Assembly (NCBI RefSeq): GCF_000960995.1 | Contig: NZ_CP009433.1 | Span: 124,001 to 188,000, forward strand | DNA from: Burkholderia glumae LMG 2196 = ATCC 33617 | Lineage (GTDB): Bacteria; Pseudomonadota; Gammaproteobacteria; Burkholderiales; Burkholderiaceae | Length of the DNA stretch: 64,000 bases | Direction: 5' to 3' | Program-made: the position numbers and the translations under genes | Shown here: positions 22,761 to 31,618 of the stretch, piece after piece | Layout of the letters: each line of letters starts with the position of its first letter | Numbering within the stretch: position 1 is the first letter of the stretch | Notes under the pieces: model-generated | The model's database searches: none | Told to the model about the DNA's origin: nothing | Seen by the model: the letters and a program-made list of their open reading frames with translations, nothing else

Positions 22761-23036
22761 TCAGTTGCAGAGGCAGCCGATGAATTCGCGCATGGCGCGC
22801 TTAGTCTTGGCTTCTCCGTAGCGTTCGCCGCCCGCATACGCTTTCTCGTAGACCTTGATGACGATGTTGATCTGGCAAGCCGACCATTCGAGCGACGGGA
22901 GCGTGAAGGCGAGATCGCAGGCGTCGTCGGCGTGGTAGACGGCGATCACGGGTGCTGCCGATTCCACGGCAAGCGGCACGGCAAGGAAACCCTCAGCGAT
23001 GCCGTCGATGTAGCGGATTGGCGCGTGATTGTTCAT
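22761..23036 (-). CDS. Hypothetical plasmid protein
   Basis: A 91-residue soluble protein beginning MNNHAPIRYIDGIAEGF, with LPSLEWSACQINIVIKVYEKAYAGG in the middle and a C-terminal CLCN. The ATG at 23036 is preceded by TGGAG 8 bases upstream and was preferred to an upstream in-frame start. No domain is recognised. It follows the 23051 gene by 14 bp and is probably cotranscribed with it. Confidence 0.55.
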   Translation of the reverse strand: MNNHAPIRYIDGIAEGFLAVPLAVESAAPVIAVYHADDACDLAFTLPSLEWSACQINIVIKVYEKAYAGGERYGEAKTKRAMREFIGCLCN

Positions 23037-23050
23037 GGTGGTTGCTCCAG

Positions 23051-23341
23051 TTAGAGCCACACCGGCGCCCATGCACCGGTCGGTTGGCGATAGAGGGTGA
23101 TGCGGTGCGGGCGGCCGGCGACGATCGCCTCGACGCGCACGGCGCGTGCATCGTCGTCGGGGCGGGTCCGGCGGTAAAGCACGCGTAACGCCGCATCGAT
23201 GGGACAGCCGAGCCAGTGCGCGGCGGTGGCGCGAAGCCGGTTCGACGGGCGCACGCCTGCCGCTTGGTGGGCCTCGGGGGGAGCGGGGGGAACGCCCGCG
23301 TCGTTGGTGTGTTCGGGTTGGTCGGGGGTGGTTGCGCTCAT
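23051..23341 (-). CDS. Hypothetical plasmid protein with shared leader peptide
   Basis: A 96-residue protein. The first ~32 residues (MSATTPDQPEHTNDAGVPP, APPEAHQAAG) are shared, with changes, by the products starting at 33513 and 26260, whose bodies are unrelated. The remaining part (CPIDAALRVLYRRTRPDDDA, then VRVEAIVAGRPHRITLYRQP) looks like a small beta-rich domain of unknown function. The AAAGGA ribosome site is the end of the 3' arm of a long inverted repeat at 23349-23543 and would be base-paired in the mRNA. Confidence 0.6.
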   Translation of the reverse strand: MSATTPDQPEHTNDAGVPPAPPEAHQAAGVRPSNRLRATAAHWLGCPIDAALRVLYRRTRPDDDARAVRVEAIVAGRPHRITLYRQPTGAWAPVWL

Positions 23342-23348
23342 GGTTTCG

Positions 23349-23543
23349 TCCTTTCGCATCGGGTTGTGGATCTGCCGCTCGGAGCCGCCTCGACGCGGGT
23401 TTAGCGCGCGCCGGCCGGGGTGCAGGGGCGCGCCTCTGGCGCGGGCGCAGCCTTTACCCTTGCACCCCGGCCGGCGTGCGCTATGCGTCGAAAAGGGGCG
23501 GGTCCGAGTGGCAGATCCACGCGCTTAACCCGGTGCGAAAGGA
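23349..23543. repeat. Long inverted repeat in the 5' leader of the 23341 gene
   Basis: The arm 23349-23424 (starting TCCTTTCGCATCGGGTTGTG) pairs with 23461-23543 (ending AACCCGGTGCGAAAGGA) around a 36-base loop, with few mismatches. In the minus-strand transcript the second-read arm ends in the AAAGGA ribosome site of the 23341 start, so folding would hide it. The arms are also shared with 33521-33824. Confidence 0.85.
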
Positions 23544-24022
23544 TGGAGCGCAACCACGGCTTTCCCCGGGCAGCCCGAACACACGGCGCGGGCCGCGCGC
23601 GGCCCGCGTCCTCGCGCCCGGCCATGCCGGGCGCTGACCCTGCTGTACGCCCGCGGGCAGCGGGCGCGTAACCCTGGATGAGAAGTTGGCAAGCGAAGCG
23701 CGCAGCGCCGGGACGGCGCGGAGGCGTCAGGGATGGAAGCCCGAAGGGTCGAGACTCGCGCGGCGAGGCTCGACGCGCAGCGCGACAGCCCGGTCCGGCG
23801 CGAAGCGCAGGAGACGCCCAAGGAGGACATGGCTGCGGCACGGCGAGTGAAGGAGCCCCAGGGGGTTATCGGTGAGACTCTACGGGAGACAGGGACACTG
23901 GAAAGGTGAGCCAATGCGGGAGCAAGCGGCATCGCGAATGCGCGATCAGGCTACGCCGCCGCCCGGTGAAGCCAGGGCGGCGGTGTGGAGCCGGCCGGGG
24001 GGAGAGCCGACCGGTGCGGCGC
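23544..24022. other. Gene-free stretch between ParB gene and the 23341 leader
   Basis: No credible gene. 23544-23680 continues a block that is repeated at 33825-33950, including a GCCCGCGGGCAGCGGGCGCGT palindrome related to the 180-bp repeats. The rest (23680-24022) is GC-rich with no feature I can name. A promoter for the minus-strand genes may lie here. Confidence 0.5.
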
Positions 24023-26260
24023 TCAGTCGAGGGCAGGCATACCCTCGGCCTCAGCGTCGGCGAGTGGGTTGCGCTCGGTGTGGTGCGTTTCGTCCTGCTC
24101 GTTGGCATCGTCAGGCGTTGCCTGCACTACGCCGACATCGGATTCGCGATCGTCCGCGTTGGCGGGGTCGGCGTCGGGCGCGTCCGTGGCGTCCGTAGCG
24201 TCCGAGTCGTCCGCATCGTCATCCTCGGCGCGGCGTTTGCGCCAGAGTTCGCGAGGCCGCGTCTCGGCGGCTGCAAGGTGTTCGGGTAGCCATCCGGTGT
24301 TGCTGACGAGGCGTTCGGCTTCAGCGGCTGCGGCGTCCTTCTTCAGCTTCAGGATGCGCATGCCCTCGGCAGGCGAAACGGCGGCGGTCACGACGTCGGC
24401 GATGCGTGCCTTCGTGACGTGGTCGAAATAGCTGGCGCGCGTGGGCTTCCAGTCGTCGGCGAGATTGAGGCCGAGGGCGGGGACGAGCGCGTTGATGCAG
24501 TGGGGCGCTTCGTCGGGGGCGAGGCCGTCAAGGCTGGCGGCGACGTACTGCGCGAGGATGGTTAGCAGCCGTTCGTCGGGCTGTTCGATACACCAGGCAA
24601 GTAAAGCGTCGGTGTCGTTGGGGATGATGCCAGCCCAGGCGCCGCGCTGCTCAGTGGCGATCCGATAGGGGAGGTCGTCGGCGAGTTCGGGCGCGTGCCG
24701 ACCAACCGAACTGGTGTTGTCACGCCACTGGATATCGATCGCGCTTGCGCCGGAGCCGGGGGCGTACTCGGAGACGAGGAAGCGGTGAACGAGTGCGGCG
24801 AGTGCGACGTGGGGCTGGCGCGCGATCGCGAGGGAGATTGAGGCGGTACGTCGTGCGTTGAGGCGCAGGGTAAGGGCGGCGGAGTGCGGCCCCTTGGCGG
24901 CGGGCGCGGCGGCGGCAGGGCTACCGGCGGGGTTGCGTGCGAGGGGAGACGCGGCGTCGTCGGCGCCGTGGTCGTCGTTGTCCGCGCCGTCGTCGGCTGC
25001 AAGGTCGCCGTCCTGGGCGTGTTCGGTGTCGTCGCGCTTGATCCAACCGCGCTCGATGGTGGGCGCGCCGTGGCTGTCGATCGAGACAACCGCGCCGGCG
25101 GTGGCCATCTGCAAGGGCGTATACACCTGCAAGGATTCTTCGATCTGCACGTGGCGGTGTTCGAGCGCGGCGTACTCGTCGCCAAGCCGCTCGAAGGTGG
25201 CTTCGTCAATTTCCTCGTCTTCCTGCTCGGCCTGAATCGCGTCCATGCGGGCGGAAATGGCGTCCATCTCCTGCCGTTGCTCGTCGGTCGGGGGCGCGGC
25301 GGTCGCCGGCAGGCGTTGGAGCGTGGCGCGGGTCGCATAGTCGAAGACGGGGATAACCTTGACCCATGCCCATCCTTCGCCCCTGACCGTGGCGGCAACG
25401 GTTTCGAGCATGTCGGCGGCGACGCGCTCCATGAGGGCGTGGTCGGAATACCACGCGGTGCCCTGGTCGGAGAACAGGTCACGGCGCACGTTGCCGCCTG
25501 CGGCCTCGTAGGCGTCGATGCCGACGAACAGGGCGATGCGGTTGCTTTGAAAATCGTGTTCGCGGGCGACCAGCTTGCGGCGAATGGTGGCCGCACCTCG
25601 GTCGTAGTCCGGGGCGTCGAACCATGCGCGCTCCTGTTCGTCGTGACTGTCGGAGACGGCGAGGGCCTGCATTACATCAATGCGGATTTCGTCGTTGCGG
25701 AAAAGCTCGATCAGCTTCGGTGAGACGCGCGCCAGTTTGAGGCGTCGCCGGACGGTCTGCTCACTGGTGCCGTAGATTTCGGCGATTTCTGAGACGCTAC
25801 GGCCCGCGTCCACCATGACGCGAAAGGCTTCGAACTGGTCGGCCGGGTGGGGCGGCTCACGCATTTCGTTTTCGGCGGCGCTCATCAGGACGGCATCCTC
25901 GACCGACACGACAAGGCAGCGGACCGGGTAATCGTCAGGGATGTTGCCGCGCTCGGCCAGCAAGGCAAGTGCGCGGCGGCGGCGCTCGCCAGCGGCGACG
26001 CCATAGGTCTGCGCGCGCTTGGCGCCGACCTTCATTGGGTGAACGACGAGGTTCTGCAAGAGCCCGCCGGTGTGCCAAATGTTGTCAGCCAAGGCTTCAA
26101 TACCGATGGGCTGCTTGCGCCGCATATTGAAGGGAGAGGCGACGATGCGTTTGAGGGGGATCAGACGCACGTCGTCTGCCTGTTGGTGGGCCTCGGGGGG
26201 TGCGGGGGGAACGCCCGCGTCGTGAGCGAGAGCCGGGATTTCGGTGATCACTGCGTTCAT
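24023..26260 (-). CDS. parB: Large ParB/KorB-like partition or regulator protein
   Basis: A 745-residue protein. After a 30-residue leader shared with two other genes, a ParB N-terminal domain spans about 31-140: IPLKRIVASPFNMRR, ALADNIWHTGGLLQNLVVHP and AAGERRRRAL, the CTP-binding GERRxRA box. A helix-turn-helix follows (VSEIAEIYGTSEQTVRRRLK, about 150-170). The remaining ~500 residues include an acidic linker (DDGADNDDHGADD) and a C-terminal part of unknown fold, making it about twice the length of usual ParB. The ATG at 26260 has AGGAGG 4 bases upstream; an apparent 912-residue frame is only an upstream extension. There is no parA beside it; the ParA-type gene at 39075 is 13 kb away and paired with another gene. 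Confidence 0.85.
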   Translation of the reverse strand: MNAVITEIPALAHDAGVPPAPPEAHQQADDVRLIPLKRIVASPFNMRRKQPIGIEALADNIWHTGGLLQNLVVHPMKVGAKRAQTYGVAAGERRRRALALLAERGNIPDDYPVRCLVVSVEDAVLMSAAENEMREPPHPADQFEAFRVMVDAGRSVSEIAEIYGTSEQTVRRRLKLARVSPKLIELFRNDEIRIDVMQALAVSDSHDEQERAWFDAPDYDRGAATIRRKLVAREHDFQSNRIALFVGIDAYEAAGGNVRRDLFSDQGTAWYSDHALMERVAADMLETVAATVRGEGWAWVKVIPVFDYATRATLQRLPATAAPPTDEQRQEMDAISARMDAIQAEQEDEEIDEATFERLGDEYAALEHRHVQIEESLQVYTPLQMATAGAVVSIDSHGAPTIERGWIKRDDTEHAQDGDLAADDGADNDDHGADDAASPLARNPAGSPAAAAPAAKGPHSAALTLRLNARRTASISLAIARQPHVALAALVHRFLVSEYAPGSGASAIDIQWRDNTSSVGRHAPELADDLPYRIATEQRGAWAGIIPNDTDALLAWCIEQPDERLLTILAQYVAASLDGLAPDEAPHCINALVPALGLNLADDWKPTRASYFDHVTKARIADVVTAAVSPAEGMRILKLKKDAAAAEAERLVSNTGWLPEHLAAAETRPRELWRKRRAEDDDADDSDATDATDAPDADPANADDRESDVGVVQATPDDANEQDETHHTERNPLADAEAEGMPALD

Positions 26261-26276
26261 GCTACCTCCTTGCTGT

Positions 26277-26480
26277 GGTGGAAAAGTCGCTGCCTTATGG
26301 AGCCGCCTCGACGCATGGGTGCGCGAGCGGGAAGGCATGGCAGGGGCGCGCACCAGGCCGCATGCGGAGCGCAGGCGAAGCCGCGCACCGAACGGGCGCA
26401 GGGCGCGGCGAAGCGAACCCTTGCGATGTCGGCCCGCCGCGCTATGCGTCGGGATGAGGCGGCCCAAAGGCAGCGCCACC
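26277..26480. repeat. Long inverted repeat upstream of the parB-like gene
   Basis: The arm 26277-26317 (GGTGGaaaagtcGCTGCC ... GCCGCCTCGACGCATGG) pairs with 26440-26480 (CGCTATGCGTC ... GGCAGCGCCACC). The ~120-base loop contains a GCATGCGGAGCGCAGGCGAAG block that is repeated in the loop of the 33521-33824 copy. The arms end about 11 bases before the AGGAGG of parB, so that site is left unpaired. 26481-26833 holds nothing I recognise. Confidence 0.75.
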
Positions 26481-26901
26481 GCAGCTGAGGGGGTGGAAGG
26501 CAGGGATGGGATGCCGAAGCCCGGGGCTCGCCGGCGCGGGCCGTGATCGGCCCGCGGCCCCTTCCGCGCGGCAGGCCGCGCGGCTGGCGGGGCGGCCAGC
26601 GCCGGGGCGGGCCGCGCGAGCGGCCAAGCCCCAGGAGCGACGGTCTGTGGACACCGTGTCGCCGGCGTGCGGCTTGCGTGACAGGCAGCGCCTGGCGCGC
26701 AAGGTGCGGCCAGGCGGCACGGCTGGATAGTCAGCCAGGCAGAGACCCAGCGAAGATGCACGGGCCGCCGACGGGGTCGGTGGTCGGCGCCGCGCGCGGC
26801 AGGCCGGCGGCAACTGCCGCCGGCACCAGCACATCAGCTCGACAAAATGGCCGGTCGTCGGGCGTGTTCAACGCCGGCATCAAATTCGTCTTTCGTCATC
26901 G

Positions 26902-27069
26902 TCAAGTCCTCCGCACGCCCTGGCCCAGCTCGAAGGCGTCGCGCAGCGCGTGGATGAGTTCCGCGATGGAGACGGTCACGGTGTCGGCGTCGTCGGTGCC
27001 GGTCATGCGCGAGTCGAAATGCTTCGAGATGAGGGCGCAGAGAAGGTGCTTGATGTAAAAGTGATGCAT
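26902..27069 (-). CDS. 55-residue microprotein
   Basis: Encodes MHHFYIKHLLCALISKHFDS, then RMTGTDDADTVTVSIAELIH and ALRDAFELGQGVRRT. Its second half resembles that of the 56-residue product at 27175-27345 (IEVLMPSLRYALREAFDCG), so the two are probably paralogues. Two bases after its stop an ATG opens a 21-codon frame (26899-26834) beginning MTKDEFDAGVEHARR, which may be a truncated or regulatory peptide. No function is known. Confidence 0.5.
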   Translation of the reverse strand: MHHFYIKHLLCALISKHFDSRMTGTDDADTVTVSIAELIHALRDAFELGQGVRRT

Positions 27070-27174
27070 GTGAGTCTCGGGTAAGGGCGGCCGGCCGGGT
27101 CAACGGCCGGCCGCCGCGCGATGGGGATTGAGAAGGCCCGCGGTGCCGCGCCAGCGGCCGCGGGGGTAGTCTGG

Positions 27175-27345
27175 CTACTTCACGGACCGGCCACAGTCGA
27201 ATGCCTCACGTAATGCGTATCGAAGCGATGGCATCAAGACCTCTATTTCGATGTCGTCGCCTCCGCGCCAGACGGACTCAATCTCGTCGCCAAACGCACG
27301 TTGCGCGATCGCTTTCATTAGTACCTCGATCTGATACTCAAGCAT
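27175..27345 (-). CDS. 56-residue microprotein, paralogue of the 26902 product
   Basis: Encodes MLEYQIEVLMKAIAQRAFGD, EIESVWRGGDDIEIEVLMPS and LRYALREAFDCGRSVK. A GAAGG lies about 6 bases before the ATG. The pattern hydrophobic start - acidic middle - ALR(D/E)AFxxG ending is shared with the neighbouring microprotein. It lies between that gene and the IS-split gene, all on the minus strand. Confidence 0.55.
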   Translation of the reverse strand: MLEYQIEVLMKAIAQRAFGDEIESVWRGGDDIEIEVLMPSLRYALREAFDCGRSVK

Positions 27346-27640
27346 GATTGCCTTCGAAGATGGTTCGGCCGGCCGCGCGGAGCGTCCGGCGCCGCGTGGT
27401 TAGGAAAGTTGGACAGCACCGCGGTTTGACGCGAGCGTGAACGCGAAAAGCCAGGTTCGATACGTCTCGGCCATCACGACGTCCTCGTCGGCGTCAACGA
27501 CGGCCATGAAGCGTTCAAAATCCTTCGCGAGCTTGCCGCATACGCTCGTGCCGATCGTGCCGAATGCGAGCGAAAAATCGATCAGCTCGTAGAAGGGCCC
27601 CGCCTTCGCCGCGATTGCGCCGTTGTGAAAAGCTCGGTTA

Positions 27641-28554
27641 GAGGCCAGTTCAAAAACTCCCGAGAGGGGCTGTTTACTTCCTCGGCAAGCTGTTAACCTT
27701 GGGCATCAGAACAACGGAAGTCCAAGGATGGAAGCGCCAATCATTGACGACGAACTGTGGATACTGATCGAACCATTGCTGCCACCTGCGAAGCTTCGAG
27801 CGAAGAGCGATCCTGGTCGCCCGCGCGTGTCCGACCGTGCGGCTCTCAACGGCATCCTGTTCGTGTTCAAAACGGGAATTCGTTGGAACCACTTGCCGAC
27901 TCGTCTGGGCTTTGGCTCGGGCGCCACATGCTGGCGGCGATTGAGCGACTGGCAAAAGGCTGGTGTATGGGACCAACTGCACGAGTTGCTTCTCGACAAG
28001 TTGCGTGCGGCCGGCCAAATCGATCTGTCATACGCTGCGGTCGATTCGTCGTCCGTGCGCGCCGTTGGGGCGGGCGAAAAACTGGCCCGAACCCCACCGA
28101 TCGCGCGCGACCCGGTTCCAAGCACCACGTCCTCGTAGACGCCAACGGCGTTCCTCTCGTTGCGATCCTGACTGGCGCGAACACCAACGACGTCACGCAG
28201 TTGCTGCCGCTCGTTGATGCGATTCCACCCATTCGCGGCGTTCGTGGCCGAGCGCTTCAGAAGCCCGGCGTCGTCTACGCCGATCGCGGCTACGATTCCA
28301 CCCGACATCGTCGCGCGTTGCGCGAACGCGGTATCAAGCCCGTGATCGCCAAGCGCCGGACCGAGCATGGCAGTGGTCTGGGCAAGTATCGTTGGGTGGT
28401 CGAACGTACGCATTCCTGGCTACACAATTTCCGGCGCCTACGCACTCGCTTCGAGCGACGTGCCTACATTCACGAAGCATTCCTCAAACTTGGCTGCTCG
28501 CTCATCTGTTGGAACATCTTCAGACGAGCTGAGCAGGGTTTTTGAACTGGCCTC
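27641..28554 (+). mobile_element. IS5-family (IS427-like) insertion sequence, copy 1, 914 bp
   Basis: The ends are GAGGCCAGTTCAAAAAC inverted. TTA is duplicated on both sides (27638-27640 and 28555-28557), fitting the TNA target of this group. An identical-length copy in the opposite orientation lies at 42995-43908, with the same translated products. The two copies bracket 14.4 kb. Confidence 0.93.
27728..28545 (+). CDS. IS5-family transposase, two frames joined by a -1 frameshift
   Basis: Frame A (27728-28138) gives the DUF4096-type start MEAPIIDDELWILIEPLLPP and the first catalytic Asp in YAAVDSSSVRA. The second frame, open to 28545, carries TGPNPTDRARPGSKHHVLVD, the second Asp in YADRGYDSTRHRR and the Glu in WVVERTHSWL. 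A slip at GGC GAA AAA CTG (about 28073-28084) would join A to the second frame by -1, as known for the IS427 group. The fused product is about 272 residues with a complete DDE triad, so transposition competence is likely. Confidence 0.88.
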
Positions 28555-28847
28555 TTAGAAAGGCCGATCGACACGGCGGGGTATCCGGCCAGGCCGGCGA
28601 GCTGTTCGATAAAAATTGCGTGCGTGAGATGGGTGCCGGCGCTGAATTCGAACTCGTCTTGATACCGGTAGACGCGGCCGGATTCGATTTCCGGGGCGCG
28701 CTCGGGGAATCGAGGCGATAGCCTCAAGATCACGGTGTCGGGTTCAGTGGATTCACCTTGTGCGTCACGGGAGGGCGATTCGACGGGTTCGAGGCCGGCG
28801 TATGCCGTAACAAGGAGTTGCATGGCGATCTTCCTTGGACTGGTGTT

Positions 28848-29501
28848 TTAAGCCGCGGCGAGTTGTGCGCCAGGGAGCGGAGCCGACAGGCGGGCTTTCG
28901 CCGCGGCGAAATAGGTTTCGTCGAGCTCGATGCCGATGTAGCGTCGGCCGAGTTCGCGGGCCGCAACGCACGTCGAGCCGGAGCCCGCGAACGGGTCGAG
29001 CACCGTGTCGCCTGGCTTCGTGAAGGCCGCAATCAGCGTGCGCAGCGCGGCGACGGGCTTTTCGGTCGGGTGGTGCCGGTTGCCGGTGTACGGGAAGGGC
29101 TGAACGTCTGCGATCGGGTTCGCGGGCGCCTCGGGCCGTCCCTTTCCGAGCACGTAGGCCGCTTCGTGCTGATACTTGACCATGCCGCTCTTTGAGCCGT
29201 AGGTCTTCGTGAAAATGAGGTGGCCGCACACGCGAAAGCCGGCCCGCTTCCATGCTTGAAAGAACCGATCGACCTTGTTCCAGCCGTAGAAGCTCACGCA
29301 GACGGTGTCGCGCTTGAGCACGCGGTAGATTTCCGCGAACGCGGGATCAAGCCATTCGTCGGTGACGTCGTTGGCGATCGAGCGGCCGGAGCGGTCGCGG
29401 AAGTTGACGAGATAGGGCGGGTCCGTAATCACGCAGTCGACGGATTCGCGGGCGAGTTGGGGCAGGGCGACAAGGCAGTCGCCGCGAAATAGCAGGCTCA
29501 C
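28848..29501 (-). CDS. Orphan DNA N6-adenine/N4-cytosine methyltransferase, beta class
   Basis: A 217-residue enzyme. The catalytic motif IV DPPY (27-30) precedes the S-adenosylmethionine motif DPFAGSGST (169-177), the order of class beta enzymes. No restriction endonuclease gene is next to it, so it is solitary; such plasmid methylases protect against host restriction or alter gene expression. Recognition specificity cannot be read. The end is followed after 24 bp by the start (28823) of the IS-split gene. Length is short for a specific methylase, the target-recognition part being small. Confidence 0.9.
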   Translation of the reverse strand: MSLLFRGDCLVALPQLARESVDCVITDPPYLVNFRDRSGRSIANDVTDEWLDPAFAEIYRVLKRDTVCVSFYGWNKVDRFFQAWKRAGFRVCGHLIFTKTYGSKSGMVKYQHEAAYVLGKGRPEAPANPIADVQPFPYTGNRHHPTEKPVAALRTLIAAFTKPGDTVLDPFAGSGSTCVAARELGRRYIGIELDETYFAAAKARLSAPLPGAQLAAA

Positions 29502-30234
29502 ATCTGGCTCCAGAAGTTAGGGGGCGGTAGCCAGAGCGCTGCCGTTTGCGCACCGTGCTACCTGGGGCCAGCGGCGCGCGAACGGAGATGGCGGGCAAGC
29601 GACGTGGAATACCGCAGTGCGCGCAGCGCGCGAGGATATGCCGCGAAAGCGCTTGAAGAGACCGGGGCCGTGCGACGCTTGTCGCGCACGGCGTCCGGGC
29701 TCGGTCCGCCAGACACGGGCGGGCGATCGTCGGCGCCAGGTTGAGAGGTCGACTGCGTTCGGCCGAGACGGCGGGCTGGTCGGACGGGGCGGGGGACGCG
29801 GGCGGTGTTTCGTCCCGGTCATGAGCGACGCGGCGGCCGGCGTGCGGCGCCCCCGGGCGCCGCCGGCGGGCCGGCCGCGCGGCGCGATCGCGATTCGTCC
29901 TGCCTCGAGCACGCGGCGCGAGTCGGCGTCTGTCGAACTGGCGGAGCGGTGGCCATCGCGGTGGTTTTGTGCGCACCGCCCCGCGCCGAAGCGGCGTGGG
30001 CGGTGCGCCCGGCGCTGTCGCGATGCAGCGCCAGCTGCTCGCCGCGCTGCCCAGCGCGACGGCGCCGGCGGCTAAAGAAGAGAGTTGCTCGAGGGGGATT
30101 GCGTATCGGGGATCGCTGGCCGGTCGGCACGCAGGTGCCGAACCGCGCAGTTGCACGACGCGGAGCGCGACGGCGCCACGCTCCAGGGCGCAGCGCCGTC
30201 AGACGCGCCGGCGGGCGCCGGCGCGCGGGTCTTC
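29502..30234. other. GC-rich gene-free stretch
   Basis: About 730 bp between the DUF932 gene end and the methyltransferase start. Open frames exist on both strands but are Arg/Ala/Pro-rich with no recognisable domain. It has hairpins such as GCCGTGCG/CGCACGGC near 29666-29692 and a GGCCGCGCGGCGCGATCGCG word like that of the 180-bp repeats. It probably contains the methyltransferase promoter. Confidence 0.45.
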
Positions 30235-31062
30235 TTAGCGGATGCGATCGCGCAGGGCGTCGGCGAGAATCCACAGCGACCGGTTGAGGCGGACGTCTTG
30301 ATCGATGCCGGTGACCTCGCGCGTGCGGCTTCTCCGGCCGGCTGCATTGCGCCCGGGCAAGCCACCTCGCACCAGCGACTCCTGCACGCGGTTGAAGGTC
30401 GTCCACAGATCGTCGGACGTGTCGTCGGCACGGCGCGGGCGCAGGATCTGAGCTTCCGTCACGGGCGCCGGTGCCTTCGTCGTGTCGTAGCGGAGCGCGA
30501 GCGCTGCCTTAGCGAACGCATGCTGTTCATGCGGCGCCAACCGGAGGCTAGACATTTCCTCCTTGACTTCGCGAATCAGGCCGAAGCCGTCGAGCACCTC
30601 GTAGGCGCCCGACACAACGTCGTCGACCACATTGCCCTTGTGCCGGACGCGCACGTCGTGTGTCTTGTCGCCGATCACCAGACCGTTAGAACAGACATAG
30701 CGAAAGTAGCCCCCCATCATTTGGTAGCTCGAGCTGCCATCGTGGCTATTGAGAAGAATGATCTCGGGGCTGTCGGCCTTGCAGATCTGCGTTGCGTGGC
30801 GCAAGCGAATCATGTGCTTCGCATGCTCGCGCTTGCCTTGATCGCGCACGCGCGACTGGCAGGCCATGAACGGTTGGAACCCTTCCGCGCGCAGTTTTTC
30901 GATGACGGCGATCGTCGGAATGTAGGTGTAGCGTTCCGACCGAGACGCGTGCTTGTCGTCCGCGAATATCGAAGGCGCCACGCGGCGGATCTGGTCGTCG
31001 GTCAAGGGCGAGTGGGAGCGAACGATGTTGGCGGTGCGGCTGAAATTCGAGGCAAGGCGCAT
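30235..31062 (-). CDS. DUF932-family plasmid protein
   Basis: A 275-residue protein. The N-terminal VRSHSPLTDDQIRRVAPSIF, SERYTYIPTIAVIEKLRAEG and FQPFMACQSRVRD, followed by HMIRLRH, LLNSHDGSSSYQMMGGYFR and VCSNGLVIG, are the hallmarks of DUF932 (phage/plasmid-like protein, YafZ/YfjQ type). The biochemical role is unknown; these genes are common on large plasmids and ICEs. The ATG at 31062 has GGAG 8 bases upstream. A long inverted repeat lies about 110 bp upstream. Confidence 0.88.
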   Translation of the reverse strand: MRLASNFSRTANIVRSHSPLTDDQIRRVAPSIFADDKHASRSERYTYIPTIAVIEKLRAEGFQPFMACQSRVRDQGKREHAKHMIRLRHATQICKADSPEIILLNSHDGSSSYQMMGGYFRYVCSNGLVIGDKTHDVRVRHKGNVVDDVVSGAYEVLDGFGLIREVKEEMSSLRLAPHEQHAFAKAALALRYDTTKAPAPVTEAQILRPRRADDTSDDLWTTFNRVQESLVRGGLPGRNAAGRRSRTREVTGIDQDVRLNRSLWILADALRDRIR

Positions 31063-31174
31063 AGCATTTCTCCAGTGGGTTGAGGATGGGTGTCGAGCTG
31101 ACCGGGACCGAAGATTCGGAGCCCCGCGTAGGGGTTGTGCGGTTTCGTTCCGGCCTCGGCTTCCTGCTGCCGCC

Positions 31175-31321
31175 GGTCCCGTGAGTTCGTCGCCCTGCGA
31201 CACACGGAGCGCGGGCGCGGGGCCGTGCCAGGGCGGCCGCCTGCGGCCGGCGAAGCGAACCCTTGCGCGGCCCCGCGGCAGTGCTACGGTCGCGATTTGG
31301 GCGACGAACGGACGGGACTGG
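31175..31321. repeat. Long inverted repeat upstream of the DUF932 gene
   Basis: The arm 31175-31223 (GGTCCCGTGAGTTCGTCGCC ... GCGGGGCC) pairs with 31269-31321 (GGCCCCGCGG ... GGGCGACGAACGGACGGGAC) around a 45-base loop. The outer 30 bp match best; the middle is bulged. Sequence differs from the other modules but the architecture is the same. The remainder, 31322-31618, holds no gene I can support. Confidence 0.7.
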
Positions 31322-31618
31322 ACGGAGCGCGCGGGCTGGAAGGGAAGCGCTCGCCGCGCGGCGAGCGCCGATTCGGGGCATCGCCCCGACTGAATAGCAG
31401 TGTTGGGCGTTCGCGAGCGCGTCACGCCCGGGTGCTCGAGCACAATGGGCTCAGCGCGCGGCGCGAGCCCGCGATCCGGCGGGTCACGCAGGGGAACACT
31501 CGAGCTGCGCGGATCTGTGTCGGATGACGGGCGCACCAGTGCGGCCGCATGCCGAGCAGCCGGGCGCAGCGCCGGCGGCACGTCGATCACGTGCAGCCGC
31601 GCCGGCGGCGCCGTCAGG

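Larger units (their letters stand above)
27400..28823 (-). pseudogene. Plasmid gene of unknown function split by an IS5-family element
   Basis: Removing the IS (27641-28554) and one copy of the TTA duplication gives one uninterrupted frame of about 168 codons. It starts at 28823 with MQLLVTAYAGLEP, passes VYRYQDEFEFSAGTHLTHA and LAGYPAVSIGLS, crosses the insertion point into NRAFHNGAIAAKAGPFYELI, and ends FAFTLASNRGAVQLS at 27400. The gene is otherwise undamaged, so the insertion is recent. No family is recognised. It begins 24 bp after the methyltransferase stop and was probably in the same transcript. Confidence 0.8.

Noticed and set aside
26261..26761. N-terminal extension of the ParB-like protein to 912 residues
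   Set aside because: AGGAGG directly precedes the ATG at 26260 and the upstream part is the low-complexity translation of an inverted repeat.
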